64,000 nucleotides of DNA from Harmonia axyridis (Eukaryota > Arthropoda > Insecta > Coleoptera > Coccinellidae), in NCBI RefSeq assembly GCF_914767665.1, contig NC_059501.1, positions 36,184,501 through 36,248,500 on the forward strand. Direction: 5' to 3'. The notes under the pieces are model-generated. The model searched no databases. It was not told the origin of the DNA and worked only from the letters and a program-made list of their open reading frames with translations. A program made the translations under genes and the position numbers. Of the stretch, positions 34,120-45,347 are shown one piece after another (position 1 is the stretch's first letter; every line of letters starts with the position of its first letter).

Positions 34120-35820
34120 TGTTCTTATATTCACTTTTTTCTAATAATTTCAGATATTCATCAATATATGAAAAGTTTTTGCATATAGTTATACCATTCG
34201 ATAAAATTAATTATTTGTTTTCAAAGTCAAAAGTATCGTGCATTCAATTCTCTTCAGAAAATGTTGCCTCTTATCAAATGAGCGACAAATTATATGAAAT
34301 TATGCATTTTTATTTCCATGGGAACACTTTATTCAGTTATATGTGGAACATTCGAAATAACAAATATAATGGGTTCCAATTACTATCTTCGAAATGAGAA
34401 AAAGTACTAAAGTAAAGGCAGGAGCTTTTGCGCGCTTTTTCAAATAAGGATTTATATTTTCTCGAACTTTTACACTTACCATATACAAAACATATAATTC
34501 CGTTTTCTGAATGTTATGTGTTACTTTTTCAGTATAATTTTCAGTGAATACAAAAGGGCATATAATTATAGATATTTATACAACGAATTAAATTAATATT
34601 TATTCCAGGGAAGAAATAAATCTTCGTAACTCACTTATAGATGTTGATGAGAATTTAAATGATAAATAGTTCCCAAAAAAAAAAACAAGTATTATATGAA
34701 ATGACGATTGATGTTTGCTAGGGATCATGCCTTCATCAATCTTTCGAAGACTTCTAAAGAAGTTTGCCTTATCATAATAAGATTTTGATTAGTTTTGAGA
34801 TCATGCAACAGCAACACACATTTAGAGTTAAAAACGGAATATAATAGAGAATAAAATAGAAAAATTTCACGTCATCCAACTCAAACTAATCAACAGAATA
34901 TACTCAGGCTACTGACCTATCATTGTGAGAAAAAATGTTAACGCAGTAAGTAACGAAATCCAAAGTGCTGAGAAAGAGATTATTCGCGACAAAGGGATAA
35001 TTATATTCAATATGATATTATTTATTTATTTTATGGTCCTGAAAAATTAGGGAAATTGCTATCAGGGGTGCCGCCGAACAATTCGAGTAGTTTGGGACTT
35101 TTACTTCAAGATCTCATTAATTTTAACGCAATTATTTATCATCAAGTTGGCGTTTATAGTCCGAATGTAAATAATGACGACGATAGTCAGATCAGATCGA
35201 GCCCATCGATAGAACCGCTGGTTGATCAATTTGTTGATTCAAGATTCAATTTTTGCACGATTAAATTATAGAGCGTTTTGACTTATAATGGAATTCCCCT
35301 TGGAGGGGGGGGATTATATATCCCTTATACTCCCTTGGGTACGCCACTGTAGGGATATATCGAATATTATTTATTTTTCTAATAAAAATGATCTAGATTC
35401 CATTCCGATGCTCAATCATTCAATGACTGAAAGAACAAAACTTAATAGGGTATGACTGCGGAACCATAGAACAGTTTCTGTCCATTAACCAAATCGAGAT
35501 ATTCGGATACTGCACCTAACTTGAACTTACACTTTATCAAATTCCATTTGAGAGATATCGTCTACACTACACGAAGGACAGAATTGATTTTGATCTCAAA
35601 TATTCAATTCGTTGGCGAAATCAATTATTTAAGACCAGACTAATTTTAATTTCGATATTTGAAATAATTCTGACACATTTAAATTGTTACATTTTGTTAC
35701 ATTGAAATGGTGACAATAATATTGTTGAAATAAATCTATATTATACGCGTGACAACGTATTGATCTGGGTATAAATTATATAAAAGTAATCAAAATGGAA
35801 GAGAAATATATCTTATATCT
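34120..35820. other. Intergenic DNA between gene 6 and the element at 35821
   Basis: No gene. A sequence ending CCTTGGGTACGCCACTG at about 35349 resembles a hAT-type terminus, but I found no convincing partner. The short frame 35056-35271 has no recognisable similarity. Confidence 0.4.
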
Positions 35821-36100
35821 ATACAGGGTTTCCCAAAAAGACCACGTCAAACGAAAACGGAATGTAGATCAGAATGTGCTCTACTTAATATGAAAAAAAT
35901 CGTTCATATGAAAGTCAAAAAGCCTTACAGTTTTTTGATGTTTCATGAAAATGCTGAATTTTTTCACTTTTTTCACCCCTCTCAGGCTATAACTACAGTT
36001 AAATACTTTTTGAACCAGTTTTTTTCCGTGAATATTGTTGAATGATTGCTATTCTGTGATGATTTCGAAAAGGTAAAAAATAAATAATGAAATTCCGGAA

Positions 36101-36999
36101 TAATGTAATATGAAAACTTTTCAGGAATGTGGACAATGCTTCATTTTATTCTCACAATTTAACTTTTGCCAACGTTTTGGAGGCGATTTCCTCCTTCTTC
36201 AGGGCTTAAAAACAAAAGTACATTTAACAAACAATAACAAGGACAGCTTCTGAAACTTACCTCAAGAATATCAAGTGTTCGAGAAAACAGCAATTAAGCA
36301 ATATTTCATAAATTATTTGTTGGATTAAATAATAACAGGTATAAAGTCACCAGAATCTAAACAGAAATGTCAAACACAAAAACATAGACAAACATGAAAT
36401 TTTAAATGTCAAGTGTTACAACCATACATAGGTCTTTTTCTTTTTGTTAAATTATATTCTACGTGTATTTCTTTGTTGTGTATCACGTAACGTCCAACAA
36501 GATATCATAAAAATAGCTGAGGTTGTTTACATCTTCTCTAAAGTTTACAGTGCGGTTTCTCCTGATGGAAATCATCTCACTTATATTTCTCTTGTAACCA
36601 TTGTTCTCCACATCTTGTATTTCCACATCTTCAAAGTTGAAATTATGACCATCACTGAACACATGATAAGTTAGGGCAGTCTTTTCCTAGTTGTTTAAAT
36701 TCTTGTATCATATTTGTGTTGTTTTATATGATCTTTCAAAAAGATCTTATAAAACCAAAAACTGTTATTATTTAATCCAACAAATAATTTATGAAATATT
36801 GCTTAATTGCTGTTTTCTCGAACACTTGATATTCTTGAGGTTAGTTTCAGAAGCTGTCCTTGTTATTGTTTGTTAAATGTCCTTTTGTTTTTTAGCCCTG
36901 AAGAAGGAGGAAATCGCCTCCGAAACGTTGGCAAAAGTTAAATTGTGAGAATAAAATAGAGCATTGTCCACATTCCTGAAAAGTTTTTATATTACATTA
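36101..36999 (-). mobile_element. Penelope-like element remnant with inverted pseudo-LTRs
   Basis: The arms 36101-36337 and 36762-36999 are inverted repeats of about 237 bp. Between them, on the minus strand 36680-36486, an open stretch encodes TALTYHVFSDGHNFNFEDVE, then VENNGYKRNISEMISIRRNR and a C-terminal DVNNLSYFYDILLD. This pattern matches the end of the GIY-YIG endonuclease domain of Penelope-like retroelements. Just upstream, in a shifted frame, is LKDRIKQHKYD. Inverted terminal repeats, each ending in an AATAAAA-type signal, also fit this class. The reverse transcriptase is missing. Confidence 0.75.
36898..36926 (+). ncRNA. Hammerhead-ribozyme-like core in the right pseudo-LTR
   Basis: CTGAAGA (fits CUGANGA) is followed by a GGAGG / CCTCC stem and GAAAC. 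This is the order of a hammerhead core, and such motifs are known in Penelope-like pseudo-LTRs. The helix III sequence after it is ACGTTGGC. In the left copy (minus strand, about 36161-36190) the GAAA is changed to AAAA, which would remove an essential G. Activity is an inference. Confidence 0.5.
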
Positions 37000-37206
37000 T
37001 ATATCATGGACGAATATCAAACTGATGATTCCTGAATAAATTCCTTATTCAGAAAAGAAGATATTCAAATGTTTATCGAATATGGAACATTTCTGAGAAA
37101 AACTGATTTTCTCACCTTTTCTATATAATCTTTTATTTTGCACACCCTTCAGAAAATAATCAATTCATTAATAAAATATTAATTAGGCGCCAATTCATTT
37201 ATTGAG

Positions 37207-37420
37207 GTGATATTAGTTACTGCGACGCGTGCCCAGCACACTGACTACAATCGTCATGTTAGGGAATTTTTGAACCAAACATATCCTCACCGATGGATCG
37301 GGAGGGGCGGTGAAATTTTGTGGCCTCCCTGTTCGCCAGAACTTGAATCGCTGGATTTTTTTATTGTGGTTGTTTTAAATATGACTTTTTTTCCAATTCT
37401 ATACGAGATGAAGCGTAACT
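37207..37420 (+). pseudogene. Tc1/mariner-type transposase fragment
   Basis: The translation reads VREFLNQTYPHRWIGRGGEI, then LWPPCSPELESLDFF, matching the (W)PPRSPDLTPLDFF block of the same transposase family as 5267-6263. It ends at a stop shortly after; the N-terminal half is absent. Confidence 0.75.
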
Positions 37421-38402
37421 AAGGGGTCCTATTCGTATTCCCGCAGCCAAAATAGCGAAAAGAAATTTGTATCATCATTGAGATCATTTCTCAATCGATG
37501 CAGGACATGTATTCGCTAAGAGAGTGGTCATTTTGAACATTTACTCTAATGATAAGTGTGAATTATCTTTCTCACCACATTGTTCATTGTTATGATTTTT
37601 ATAAAGTGATATTACAATAGACTTTTGAATATTGAAGCTCCTGTGCACACATATCATTGAAATAAATGAATAATTTCACTTTATAAGTAATTTAGGAAGT
37701 ACCTAATATTTTTTCAATAGAATCATTCAATGAGTTACAGCGGAATGTGCAAAGAAAAATTTTTTTGGAGAAACTGACGAAATTATATTTTCACAAAAAT
37801 GTTCCATTTTCGATGAACATTTGAATATCTTTTTTTACTTTTTCAAAATCCTCACAGAATAGGCAACTTTTAAACTAAAAGGTCTAGTGCTTTTTTTTAA
37901 ACCAACTCAGATCGAACTCGGTACAAAAAACACTTTCTTCAAAACGTGAATTTTAAATATTTTTTTCAGAATCCATGTATAATATTTTGTGCTTTTTTTA
38001 AATGCATAAATTGAAAAAATCATTCAAAATATTTACGGTGAAAAACTGATTCGAAAAGTATTTCATTGTATAGTATATACAAAGTCACTTGGAGGAAGCC
38101 TGAATTTTTCGATTATACAAAGTTTGTCCAAGTTTCCAGAAATTCCTTTGAGGCCAGTGAATTCTTTGCCTAATAATACTTTCAAATGAATCCCGGTATT
38201 TGGCGGATCTCGGTATCCACTTCAAAGGGACATCTTGCCAACAGTTTTAAAGGAGTAGTGAAAAATTCAACATTTTCATAAAACATCAAATATATCGAAA
38301 ACTGTGAGTCTTTCATAAAAAAGATTTTTTCACATTAGGTAGAGCACATTCTTATCTACATTTTGTTTTCATTCGACGAGGTCTCTTTGGGACATCCTGT
38401 AT

Positions 38403-38925
38403 ATCTTTGAGATATCAAGAAATACTTATGAAATATAAACATCATGCATTAAGGGATATAACGAATAAGGCAATAATAAATGTAGTAAGTGAATGACATG
38501 GTTCTTTTTAGCAATTATTTTCAGTTTATTATCGTTATTCACAGAAAGAATGAAAATAAATTTTAGGTCAGTGCTTATAGAGCTTTCCAGATACATTGAA
38601 ATATCTGAGAATAACTTGTATAAAATCCGATTATATACCCCTAATATTCTCTTTGTTTGAGACTATTGATAAATCGTGAAAGCAAAATATCTACTAGGAA
38701 AGATTGACTTCATGAATTTTAATTTACACCATTACATGCCCTGCACTAGACATAATTATTTTAACCGTTTTATTTGATGCGTCACCTGGAAGAAATGAAC
38801 GAATAGTGATAATATTCATTGAATCAAATTTGAAGAATCATCCCATCATAATGAAAATGGAGAATTATTTATTTGCGATTATCTCATATTAAATAACTTC
38901 AATTGAATGAGTTCAATCAATCGAT
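38403..38925. other. Gene-free stretch upstream of gene 7
   Basis: AT-rich; nothing recognised. The shared upstream block is not evident here. Confidence 0.4.
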
Positions 38926-38930
38926 ACTTG

Positions 38931-39073
38931 AGGTCAAGTTCAAGTATTTAATTCGGCAGACAAACTGACGGTGAAAGGTCTTCGCCATTCAAGAGGGAGG
39001 GTACCGTCGGATTTCATCATCAGACCACTGCCAATTTCAGTATATATACCTCGAACTGAATGACTCAATATCA
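38931..39073 (+). promoter_or_regulatory. Predicted promoter of cuticle gene 7
   Basis: AGGTCAAGTTCA is at 38931-38942, GGTGAAAGG at 38970-38978 and TATATATA at 39041-39048. The initiator TCATAC has its A at 39073, 32 bp from the TATA start and 23 nt before the ATG. It is almost identical to the gene 8 promoter from GGTGAAAGG through exon 1. Confidence 0.7.
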
Positions 39074-39095
39074 TACGAACTAGTGCAGTTTAATT

Positions 39096-39951
39096 ATGGC
39101 ATTCAAAGTAAGTTGGTTCTTTCTTAATACAACAAGTACGAAGATAAAATAAATGATAAGTAAAATTGAATAATGCTCTAATAATGGAATTTCTCTTTCA
39201 GTTCGTTACTTTCGCCGCCCTTGTGGCTGTTGCCCGTGCTGGTGTCCCCTTGGGATATGCCGCAGCTCCAGCTCTTTCTTACTCCAGCATCTCAGCTCCA
39301 GTTGCTCACTACGCTGCACCAGCTGTAGCCAAAGTTGCAACTTACGCAGCTCCAGCTGTATCTTATTCTAGTATCTCAGCACCAGTTGCTCACTACGCAA
39401 GCCCAGCTATTGCCAAAGTAGCCACCTACTCTGCACCAATTGCTCAGACCTACTCTTATGCTCCATCTGTCCAGACCTACTCATCTCCAATTGCCCATAC
39501 TTATGCCGCCGCCCCAGTAGCTTATGCTGCTGCCCCAGCTATCACCAAATACGCTGCTCCTCTTGCCTATGCCACCCCAGTTGCCAAAACTATTGTTGCC
39601 GAACCAGAAGCACCAGCTAACTACGATTTTGGATACTCCGTCAACGACCCCCACACCGGAGACAGCAAATCCCAACAAGAATCTCGCCACGGTGATGTTG
39701 TCCAAGGAAGTTACTCCCTCATCGAATCCGATGGAACCAAACGTATCGTAGAATACACCGCTGATGCCCACAATGGTTTCAACGCTGTTGTACACAAAGA
39801 ACCAGCTACTGTAGCTGTCAAAGCCGCCGTACCAGTTGTAGCCAAATATGCCGCCCCAACTATCTCCTATGCTGCCCCAGTTGCCAAAGTAGCTTATGCT
39901 GCTGCACCAGCTATCTCCTACGCTGCTGCCCCAGCTCTTTACCACCACTAA
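39096..39951 (+). CDS. RR-2 cuticle protein, gene 7 of array (2 exons, 253 aa)
   Basis: Secreted chitin-binding cuticle protein. Exon 1 is 39096-39107 (MAFK); the intron is 94 bp; exon 2 is 39202-39951, ending TAA. The signal peptide is residues 1-17, followed by GVPLGYAAAPALSYSSIS. The second YSSIS unit has HYASPAIAKV. There is one YSYAPSVQTYSSPIAHTY unit, shared in this form only with gene 8. The RR-2 domain is about residues 145-204 (ESRHGD, KRIVEYTAD). Near-identical promoter, 5' leader and intron start mark it as the closest relative of gene 8, although 10.3 kb and a LINE now separate them. The poly(A) signal AATAAA is at 40028-40033. Confidence 0.95.
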
Positions 39952-40033
39952 GTTATGTATTCTGACTAATTGTTGTGTATATAGGTTGTTTTATTTATTA
40001 TAAGCGAAAATGCTTGAGTGATTCTTGAATAAA

Positions 40034-40840
40034 TATTTTTATATTCAAAAATTTATTATCTATACCTAATCTACTAAAATATCGATTTTAAGAGTGAAGA
40101 TGTTTTGAACGATTTTATTTTTAATAATAATATAAATCACATAAAGTTAAAATTCACTAAGTACATAATACGTCAAAGGCTAAGGAAAAATATGTACATT
40201 GTCTTTACAAAAAGTGGATTACATGAGAAATATACAAAAATATTAAGAATCACAGATGCAGCGGTGAGTATTTTCCATCTGATTTATCACTCTTGCTTAT
40301 ATTATTTCAGAAAATGGTCAAAATCGGAGTACCAGCAATAGCATCGGATTATTCTCTATATTTCTGGAACAGGATTATTGATAGATAGGAATAAAATAAA
40401 AAACAGAATTTTCTCTTCCTTAATATGGTGCGTCCAAGATTTTTCAGAATAAATATGTTAAACATCTTTTCAATACATTCTAACCTCGATTCTTACTCGA
40501 TGAGCCGACTAGAATAGTTGGGTCTTGCGAGCTCCCGACAAATTTTTGAATTAATACTTGAATTAATATCCAGTGAATAATAAACCGAGTTTAATACTAT
40601 ATTTTGAGAAAAAACGTGTTTTTTCATCAAATAAATATTTTCTGAATACATAATTTCATATAAAGGGGTTTGGGTTATGAAACTAAGAGTAATTTTTACG
40701 CACTGCTATCATTCAAAATAGTTTTCAGGTGAAGTAGCGACAAACTCCTTAAAAAGGCTGTTCTCTTCAAGATTCCCAGTTAAGTGGGCACACCAGTATT
40801 TATTAACATTTTTGTCAAACCACAAATAAAAAATCAATGT
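40034..40840. other. Gene-free DNA downstream of gene 7
   Basis: AT-rich; nothing recognised before the interrupted tandem-repeat unit at 40841. Confidence 0.4.
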
Positions 40841-41143
40841 TATAAAGGTTTAATGGGTCTACTTGATGAAGGATATTAATAATAATAATAATTCTTTATT
40901 GCCATAACAAAGTGTTACATCGTGTATTACATTGTGCAATAGGTGAGCATATCACTAAAGCGATATCTTCCTGCCTACCTAAAAATGTGTTAAAACAAGA
41001 TATGACAAGACTCATTGCTTATGGCCACTAATCTAATACAGAACTAAAATTCGACTACACACGACTGAGGATACAGGATTGGAAAGAAAGGAGAAGGGAA
41101 AAGCGAAATTGCACAGCGCGATGAACCTACCTTTATCTTTATA

Positions 41144-44083
41144 TCAAAGTTCGTTAGTAAGTAAGTACTTCTTAAGAGCAATCCTAAACGATGAAAAAGT
41201 AACACTTCGAGTGATAGATGGAGGAACACGATTCCAGAGCTGGGAGAACCTCAACGAGAAATTGTTGGACATAATACTAGTCCCATGTGCTGGTATCCTG
41301 AGAGTAGTATTGGAATGGGCTCTAGTATTATAGAACTCACCACCCAGACCACGAAGACCCTCGCAGAGATATCTAGGCTCACGAGCTCTCATAACTTTGA
41401 AGCCCAACAACAACAGTCGCCAATAACGGCGTTGCTTTATTGTTAGCAATTTGAGTTCCTGACGAAAACTACTAACATGATCGAACTTTCTTAAACCATA
41501 CACGAATCTTATGCCGGCGTTCTGCAATCGGTCGAATTTGCTGAGCTGCTGCGACGTCAGTCCCATATAGGCCACATCCGCATAATCAATTATGGGCAGT
41601 AACAAAGAATAAAATAGGGACTTTCTTACTACAAGAGGAAGAAAGTTCTTTAGGAGGCGTAGCTGGTGCATAGTGCGATAAAACCTTCCGTGGACAGAAG
41701 CAACCTGAGCATCCCATGACAAAGTTTCATCAATCGTTATACCAAGATTACTCACGTTGCGAGAATATGGAATATTACTCCCATTGACAAAAATTTCATG
41801 TCCCTGTGGATTTATCTTACTCAGAGACATACGGGTACCAATTATTATGGACTGAGTTTTATCAGGATTCAGTAATAGACCCCAACTTGAGGCCACCTGA
41901 GATAAATGTGCTAAATCCTCATTGGTCGACAGGACACAACTCGCAAAATTCTCTACAGTAGTGTGCAAATAAACCTGCAAATCATCAGCAAAGAGGTGGT
42001 ATTTACACTTAATATTTTCCATAAGAGAAGAAATATAAATGGAGAACAAAAGAGGACCCAAAACACTACCCTGCGGGACCCCCACGCTCGCCTGAACCCA
42101 ATCCGAAATACTAGCGCCCAAGTCGACTCTACTCTGTCTACCTCTCAAATAAGTCTCAAAGAACGACCTAGAGCTGCAAGAAAATCCCATGGAACGTAGC
42201 TTAGCAATCAATATGTCAAAGTCCACAGTATCAAACGCTTTACTGAAATCTAAAAGTACCAACACGGTAAGTAGCTTACTATCCATTGCCTCACTTATAT
42301 CACAGGTTATTTTGGTTAATGCTGTAGTTGTGCTATGTTCTTTGCGGAAGCCAGACTGAAACGGATTAAACAAGTTATAGGTGTTCATATATGATATAAT
42401 TTGTGAATGAATTATTTTTTCAAATATTTTAGAAAGTGTGGGCAGAATCGAAATGGGTCGAAAGTCTGCTACATTGTTAGTATCATGCTTTTTCGGTAGT
42501 GGTATCATCTTGGCATGCTTCCACAAAGTAGGAAAAACTCCGTTAGAAAATGAAAAGTTATATATGTGTTCTAAGACTGGGAGTATTCCATCAACAATAG
42601 GTTTGATGAGAGCCGTACCGATATTATCCAAACCTACCGCCTTCGACGTTATATCCTCCAGTGCTTTCTTGATATAATCGGCTTGAACAGGAGCAAAATC
42701 AAAAGGAGGTCTAGAAGGCAATGATGTGGTGTATAGTGATTCCAGCGTGGCCCTTTTTTGGTCATCACTCAAAGTGATAGGAATCGAGGAAAAATGATGA
42801 GCGAAAACGTCAGCATCGATACCATAAGAATGACTAGGCTTCTGAGATCCTATGCCTACAGAACGAAGGGTTTGCCAAACTTTTTTGGGAGAGACATTGA
42901 TGAGATTCTTATGGAAAAATTCCCGCTTTTCACTTCTACACAGATGATTACATCTATTTCTCAATACTCGATATGCTTCCCTATTCTCCACAGTGGAGTT
43001 CCTCAGATAAAGCGACTTCATTTTATCGCGTTTCTTCATCAACCTTTTTAGACCTTCGCTCAACCAGGGGCATGGTGGGTGTTTTACTCTTACCGGTCTA
43101 AGAGGTGCTACATTGTCATAAACTCTTAAAATGTTTGCGTTAAGATATTCAACCTTTGCATCAACCGTAGGCATCCTATATAACGGATTCCAGTCGACTT
43201 TACTAATTTCATGTTGAAACACTGTTTTATCAATATTAGTTAGGTTACGACAATTTATGACAAGTGGTTTCTTTTTGGGGCGCTTGAAATTAAGTGCAGC
43301 AAAAATAAGGTTATGGTGAGAGAACTGATAGGCGTCACTTTGGCCGTGCGTATAAATTTTGTTAGGACTGGAAGTCACAATCAGATCGAGCAGCGTACTA
43401 GAGTTAGGCAAGTGATGAGTCGGCTCTTTATTCACTAAATACAGGTTATAACTATTGAAAATATTACATAGGATTTTAGAGCGATTAGTACTCTGTAGCA
43501 TGCATGTATTCAAATCTCCCATCATAACAACATCCGGATAATATGGTAAAAGCTCACTCATGACGGAATCGAATTCTTGGAAATAATTGAATGAAGGAGG
43601 TGAATAAAGAACGCCGACCAATAAACGCTTACGTAAATTGATTTCCACGAAAACATACTCCAGGAGAGGTCCGTGATCCGGGACCGACTGCTTTACAATC
43701 TTATAAGGAATTTCTTCCCTAATATATATTGCCACACCACCACCACGACGGTGGACTCTGTCATTTCTCAACAATCTGTAGCCCTTCACCTCTACCATGG
43801 TCGTTTGAATAGAAGGTTTCAGCCATGTTTCACTGACAAGAATTAAATCATATATACAATCAGTGAAAGTGTTCAACATGTCATCACGGTGTGCTACCAA
43901 ACTTTGTGAATTTATGTGACATATGAGGAAATTATTTGGTAGCACTTCACTTGAATTACTATCACCCGAAGTATGAGGTGGATCATCAGATTCCAGCAGG
44001 CTCGAAATCTCGTGCTCAATGCCGCTTGGGTCCAGGACATGGGAAGGGAAGGAAGTATCGAATGTGTAGTCATAATTTTCCAT
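41144..44083 (-). CDS. LINE ORF2: endonuclease-reverse transcriptase (979 aa)
   Basis: Makes the nick and copies the element's RNA at the target. The start is taken at 44083 (MENYDYTFD); the same frame is open back to 44131. The N-terminal apurinic-type endonuclease spans about residues 50-265: HINSQSL (56-62), SETWL (84-88, catalytic Glu), RRGGGVAIYIRE, GDLN (189-192), LLDLIV (231-236) and SHH (255-257). The reverse transcriptase spans about 510-790: FRPISILPTLSKIFEK (from 541), LDFSKAFD (611-618, catalytic Asp), VGVPQGSVLGPLLFSIYISS (from 667) and FADD (698-701, catalytic Asp pair). The C-terminal region has LWNRVPPSI and ends KKYLLTNEL, with no RNase H. All catalytic residues I can check are present. 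Length is usual for a LINE ORF2. Confidence 0.92.
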   Translation of the reverse strand: MENYDYTFDTSFPSHVLDPSGIEHEISSLLESDDPPHTSGDSNSSEVLPNNFLICHINSQSLVAHRDDMLNTFTDCIYDLILVSETWLKPSIQTTMVEVKGYRLLRNDRVHRRGGGVAIYIREEIPYKIVKQSVPDHGPLLEYVFVEINLRKRLLVGVLYSPPSFNYFQEFDSVMSELLPYYPDVVMMGDLNTCMLQSTNRSKILCNIFNSYNLYLVNKEPTHHLPNSSTLLDLIVTSSPNKIYTHGQSDAYQFSHHNLIFAALNFKRPKKKPLVINCRNLTNIDKTVFQHEISKVDWNPLYRMPTVDAKVEYLNANILRVYDNVAPLRPVRVKHPPCPWLSEGLKRLMKKRDKMKSLYLRNSTVENREAYRVLRNRCNHLCRSEKREFFHKNLINVSPKKVWQTLRSVGIGSQKPSHSYGIDADVFAHHFSSIPITLSDDQKRATLESLYTTSLPSRPPFDFAPVQADYIKKALEDITSKAVGLDNIGTALIKPIVDGILPVLEHIYNFSFSNGVFPTLWKHAKMIPLPKKHDTNNVADFRPISILPTLSKIFEKIIHSQIISYMNTYNLFNPFQSGFRKEHSTTTALTKITCDISEAMDSKLLTVLVLLDFSKAFDTVDFDILIAKLRSMGFSCSSRSFFETYLRGRQSRVDLGASISDWVQASVGVPQGSVLGPLLFSIYISSLMENIKCKYHLFADDLQVYLHTTVENFASCVLSTNEDLAHLSQVASSWGLLLNPDKTQSIIIGTRMSLSKINPQGHEIFVNGSNIPYSRNVSNLGITIDETLSWDAQVASVHGRFYRTMHQLRLLKNFLPLVVRKSLFYSLLLPIIDYADVAYMGLTSQQLSKFDRLQNAGIRFVYGLRKFDHVSSFRQELKLLTIKQRRYWRLLLLGFKVMRAREPRYLCEGLRGLGGEFYNTRAHSNTTLRIPAHGTSIMSNNFSLRFSQLWNRVPPSITRSVTFSSFRIALKKYLLTNEL

Positions 44084-44265
44084 AATAAATCCAAATAAAA
44101 TTAAAAAAAAAAAACAAAAATTACAAGTCAAGTAGGACTTCTAGACTGTAGTGAAATGAACGAGGGAAATAAAATCAACAATATGTAATAAGAAAAAAAA
44201 AACAATGGAAATTCGCGGCCACTGTGAAATATTAAATGAGAAAAAAAAAAAAGAAAAAGATTGCC

Positions 44266-45009
44266 CTATTTGCTCACATTTTTGCTTCTAGTATTCGGTC
44301 TTGAGCCCTTAGTAGGCAAATTCTGGGATCGAGCAGCTTCTGCACCCCCCACAGCAGCACTCCTCAACTCATGGATCTGGGACAAAGATATCTTGATTTT
44401 ACGTTTACCCACCGCAGCATGTATATAACCATTTTGTGTCCATACATTTTGAGAACCAAAAGCAGTCCTTGCATCTCCATAAAGCTTCTGTCTCTTCCTA
44501 GTGAGAAATTCTGTGATGAGTATGCCAGAGCCCTTCAGTTTCCTCTTGGCAGACCACATCGAATTTTTGTAGCTGAACCTGGTAAATGTAACCAGAAGAG
44601 GTCTTGGTTTAGAATTATTCTGGCCAGTGGGCCTGCCCAAACGATGAACATCATCTATGCATTTTTCAGAGGGCAGATGGGATTCAAGCTTCATTATAGC
44701 AATCACGTTCTCGACCAGTAAAAGAGGGACTTCATCTTCTGTCTCAGCAACACCATGAACAAGAATGCAAGTTTTTCTTGAGTCGTTTTCCAATGCCTCA
44801 ATGCGATCATCAAAATTCACAAATATTTTCCTTATATCATTCAGCGCACCAGTGATATTCTGTTTAAATGCGGAGAAATCTTCTTGCAGGTGATTTAAGT
44901 ATGGATCATTACTACTGGTATCAATTGCTCGCTGCAACCTCGAGCTAAAATTGCCGATAGATATGTTAAAATGTTCTTCTAGCCTTCTGAACTCCTCTGG
45001 TAGATCCAT
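44266..45009 (-). CDS. LINE ORF1: RNA-binding gag-like protein (247 aa)
   Basis: Expected to bind the element's RNA and form the ribonucleoprotein. I choose the ATG at 45009 (MDLPEEFRRLEEHFN) because the frame upstream to 45291 is hydrophobic and Cys-rich and looks like leader sequence. A predicted coiled coil at about residues 5-90 (charged heptad-like LEEHF...LNDIRKIFVNFDDRIEALEN) is followed by CILVHGVAE, DDVHRLGR and LLVTFTRFSYKNSMW, an RRM-like region. Then come SGILITEFLTRKRQKLYGDA and a basic C-terminus ending RPNTRSKNVSK. The layout resembles L1/CR1-type ORF1 proteins. No zinc knuckle is seen. The function of this copy is inferred from position and pattern only. Confidence 0.75.
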   Translation of the reverse strand: MDLPEEFRRLEEHFNISIGNFSSRLQRAIDTSSNDPYLNHLQEDFSAFKQNITGALNDIRKIFVNFDDRIEALENDSRKTCILVHGVAETEDEVPLLLVENVIAIMKLESHLPSEKCIDDVHRLGRPTGQNNSKPRPLLVTFTRFSYKNSMWSAKRKLKGSGILITEFLTRKRQKLYGDARTAFGSQNVWTQNGYIHAAVGKRKIKISLSQIHELRSAAVGGAEAARSQNLPTKGSRPNTRSKNVSK

Positions 45010-45347
45010 TATGTTTATGCAGTGATAATATCCGATGAACGCACGAAACTGAAAGTGACAGCACAGATGATCCCGAATAACAGGTGGTGAATGAAAATTC
45101 GATGAACGTATGCGCGATATGATTGTTCTTATCGCTTGTTTACAACAATTATTATTGAAAACAATATCCAGAACTCCGAAAGAAAAACACCAAACATCCA
45201 AAAATACCAAGCACAGGCACTCAATTGTTGTACTGTTCAATTTCAAACTAAACTTTCCAATTAGATATAAGGTAAAAACAAAGTTTTTCACAGCGCCGGT
45301 ATGAGTGTCCTCATCCGATCATATCTCGCTCAATGATATATATTCAT

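Larger units (their letters stand above)
35821..38402. mobile_element. Tc1/mariner-like element with 150-bp inverted repeats
   Basis: The ends ATACAGGGTTTCCCAAAAAG (35821) and GGTCTCTTTGGGACATCCTG-TAT (ends 38402) begin arms of about 150 bp. These arms share AGAATGTGCTCTAC and GATGTTTCATGAAAATG-type blocks. A decayed DDE transposase remnant lies at 37207-37420. A second inverted pair (GATATTCAAATGTT at 37062 and its complement near 37830) lies further in. A Penelope-like remnant is inserted at 36101-36999. Confidence 0.7.
40877..45335 (-). mobile_element. Full-length LINE (non-LTR retrotransposon), two intact ORFs
   Basis: On the minus strand: about 325 bp of 5' leader, ORF1 (45009-44266), an A-rich spacer, ORF2 (44083-41144), about 250 bp of 3' UTR, then GGCAATAAAGAATTATTATT with an (ATT)n tail at 40877-40893. 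Both frames are open, so the copy is young. There is no RNase H domain, which with the tail suggests the CR1/jockey group; the clade is not certain. Comparison with 45897-45960 shows the insertion point lies after GAAGGATATT. Confidence 0.85.

Noticed and set aside
35326..35349. hAT-like terminus GGGTACGCCACTG
   Set aside because: Only one end could be found and no target duplication, so I did not call an element.
44371..44721. Plus-strand frames across the intact LINE (42438-43051, 44371-44721)
   Set aside because: Antisense shadows of ORF1 and ORF2.
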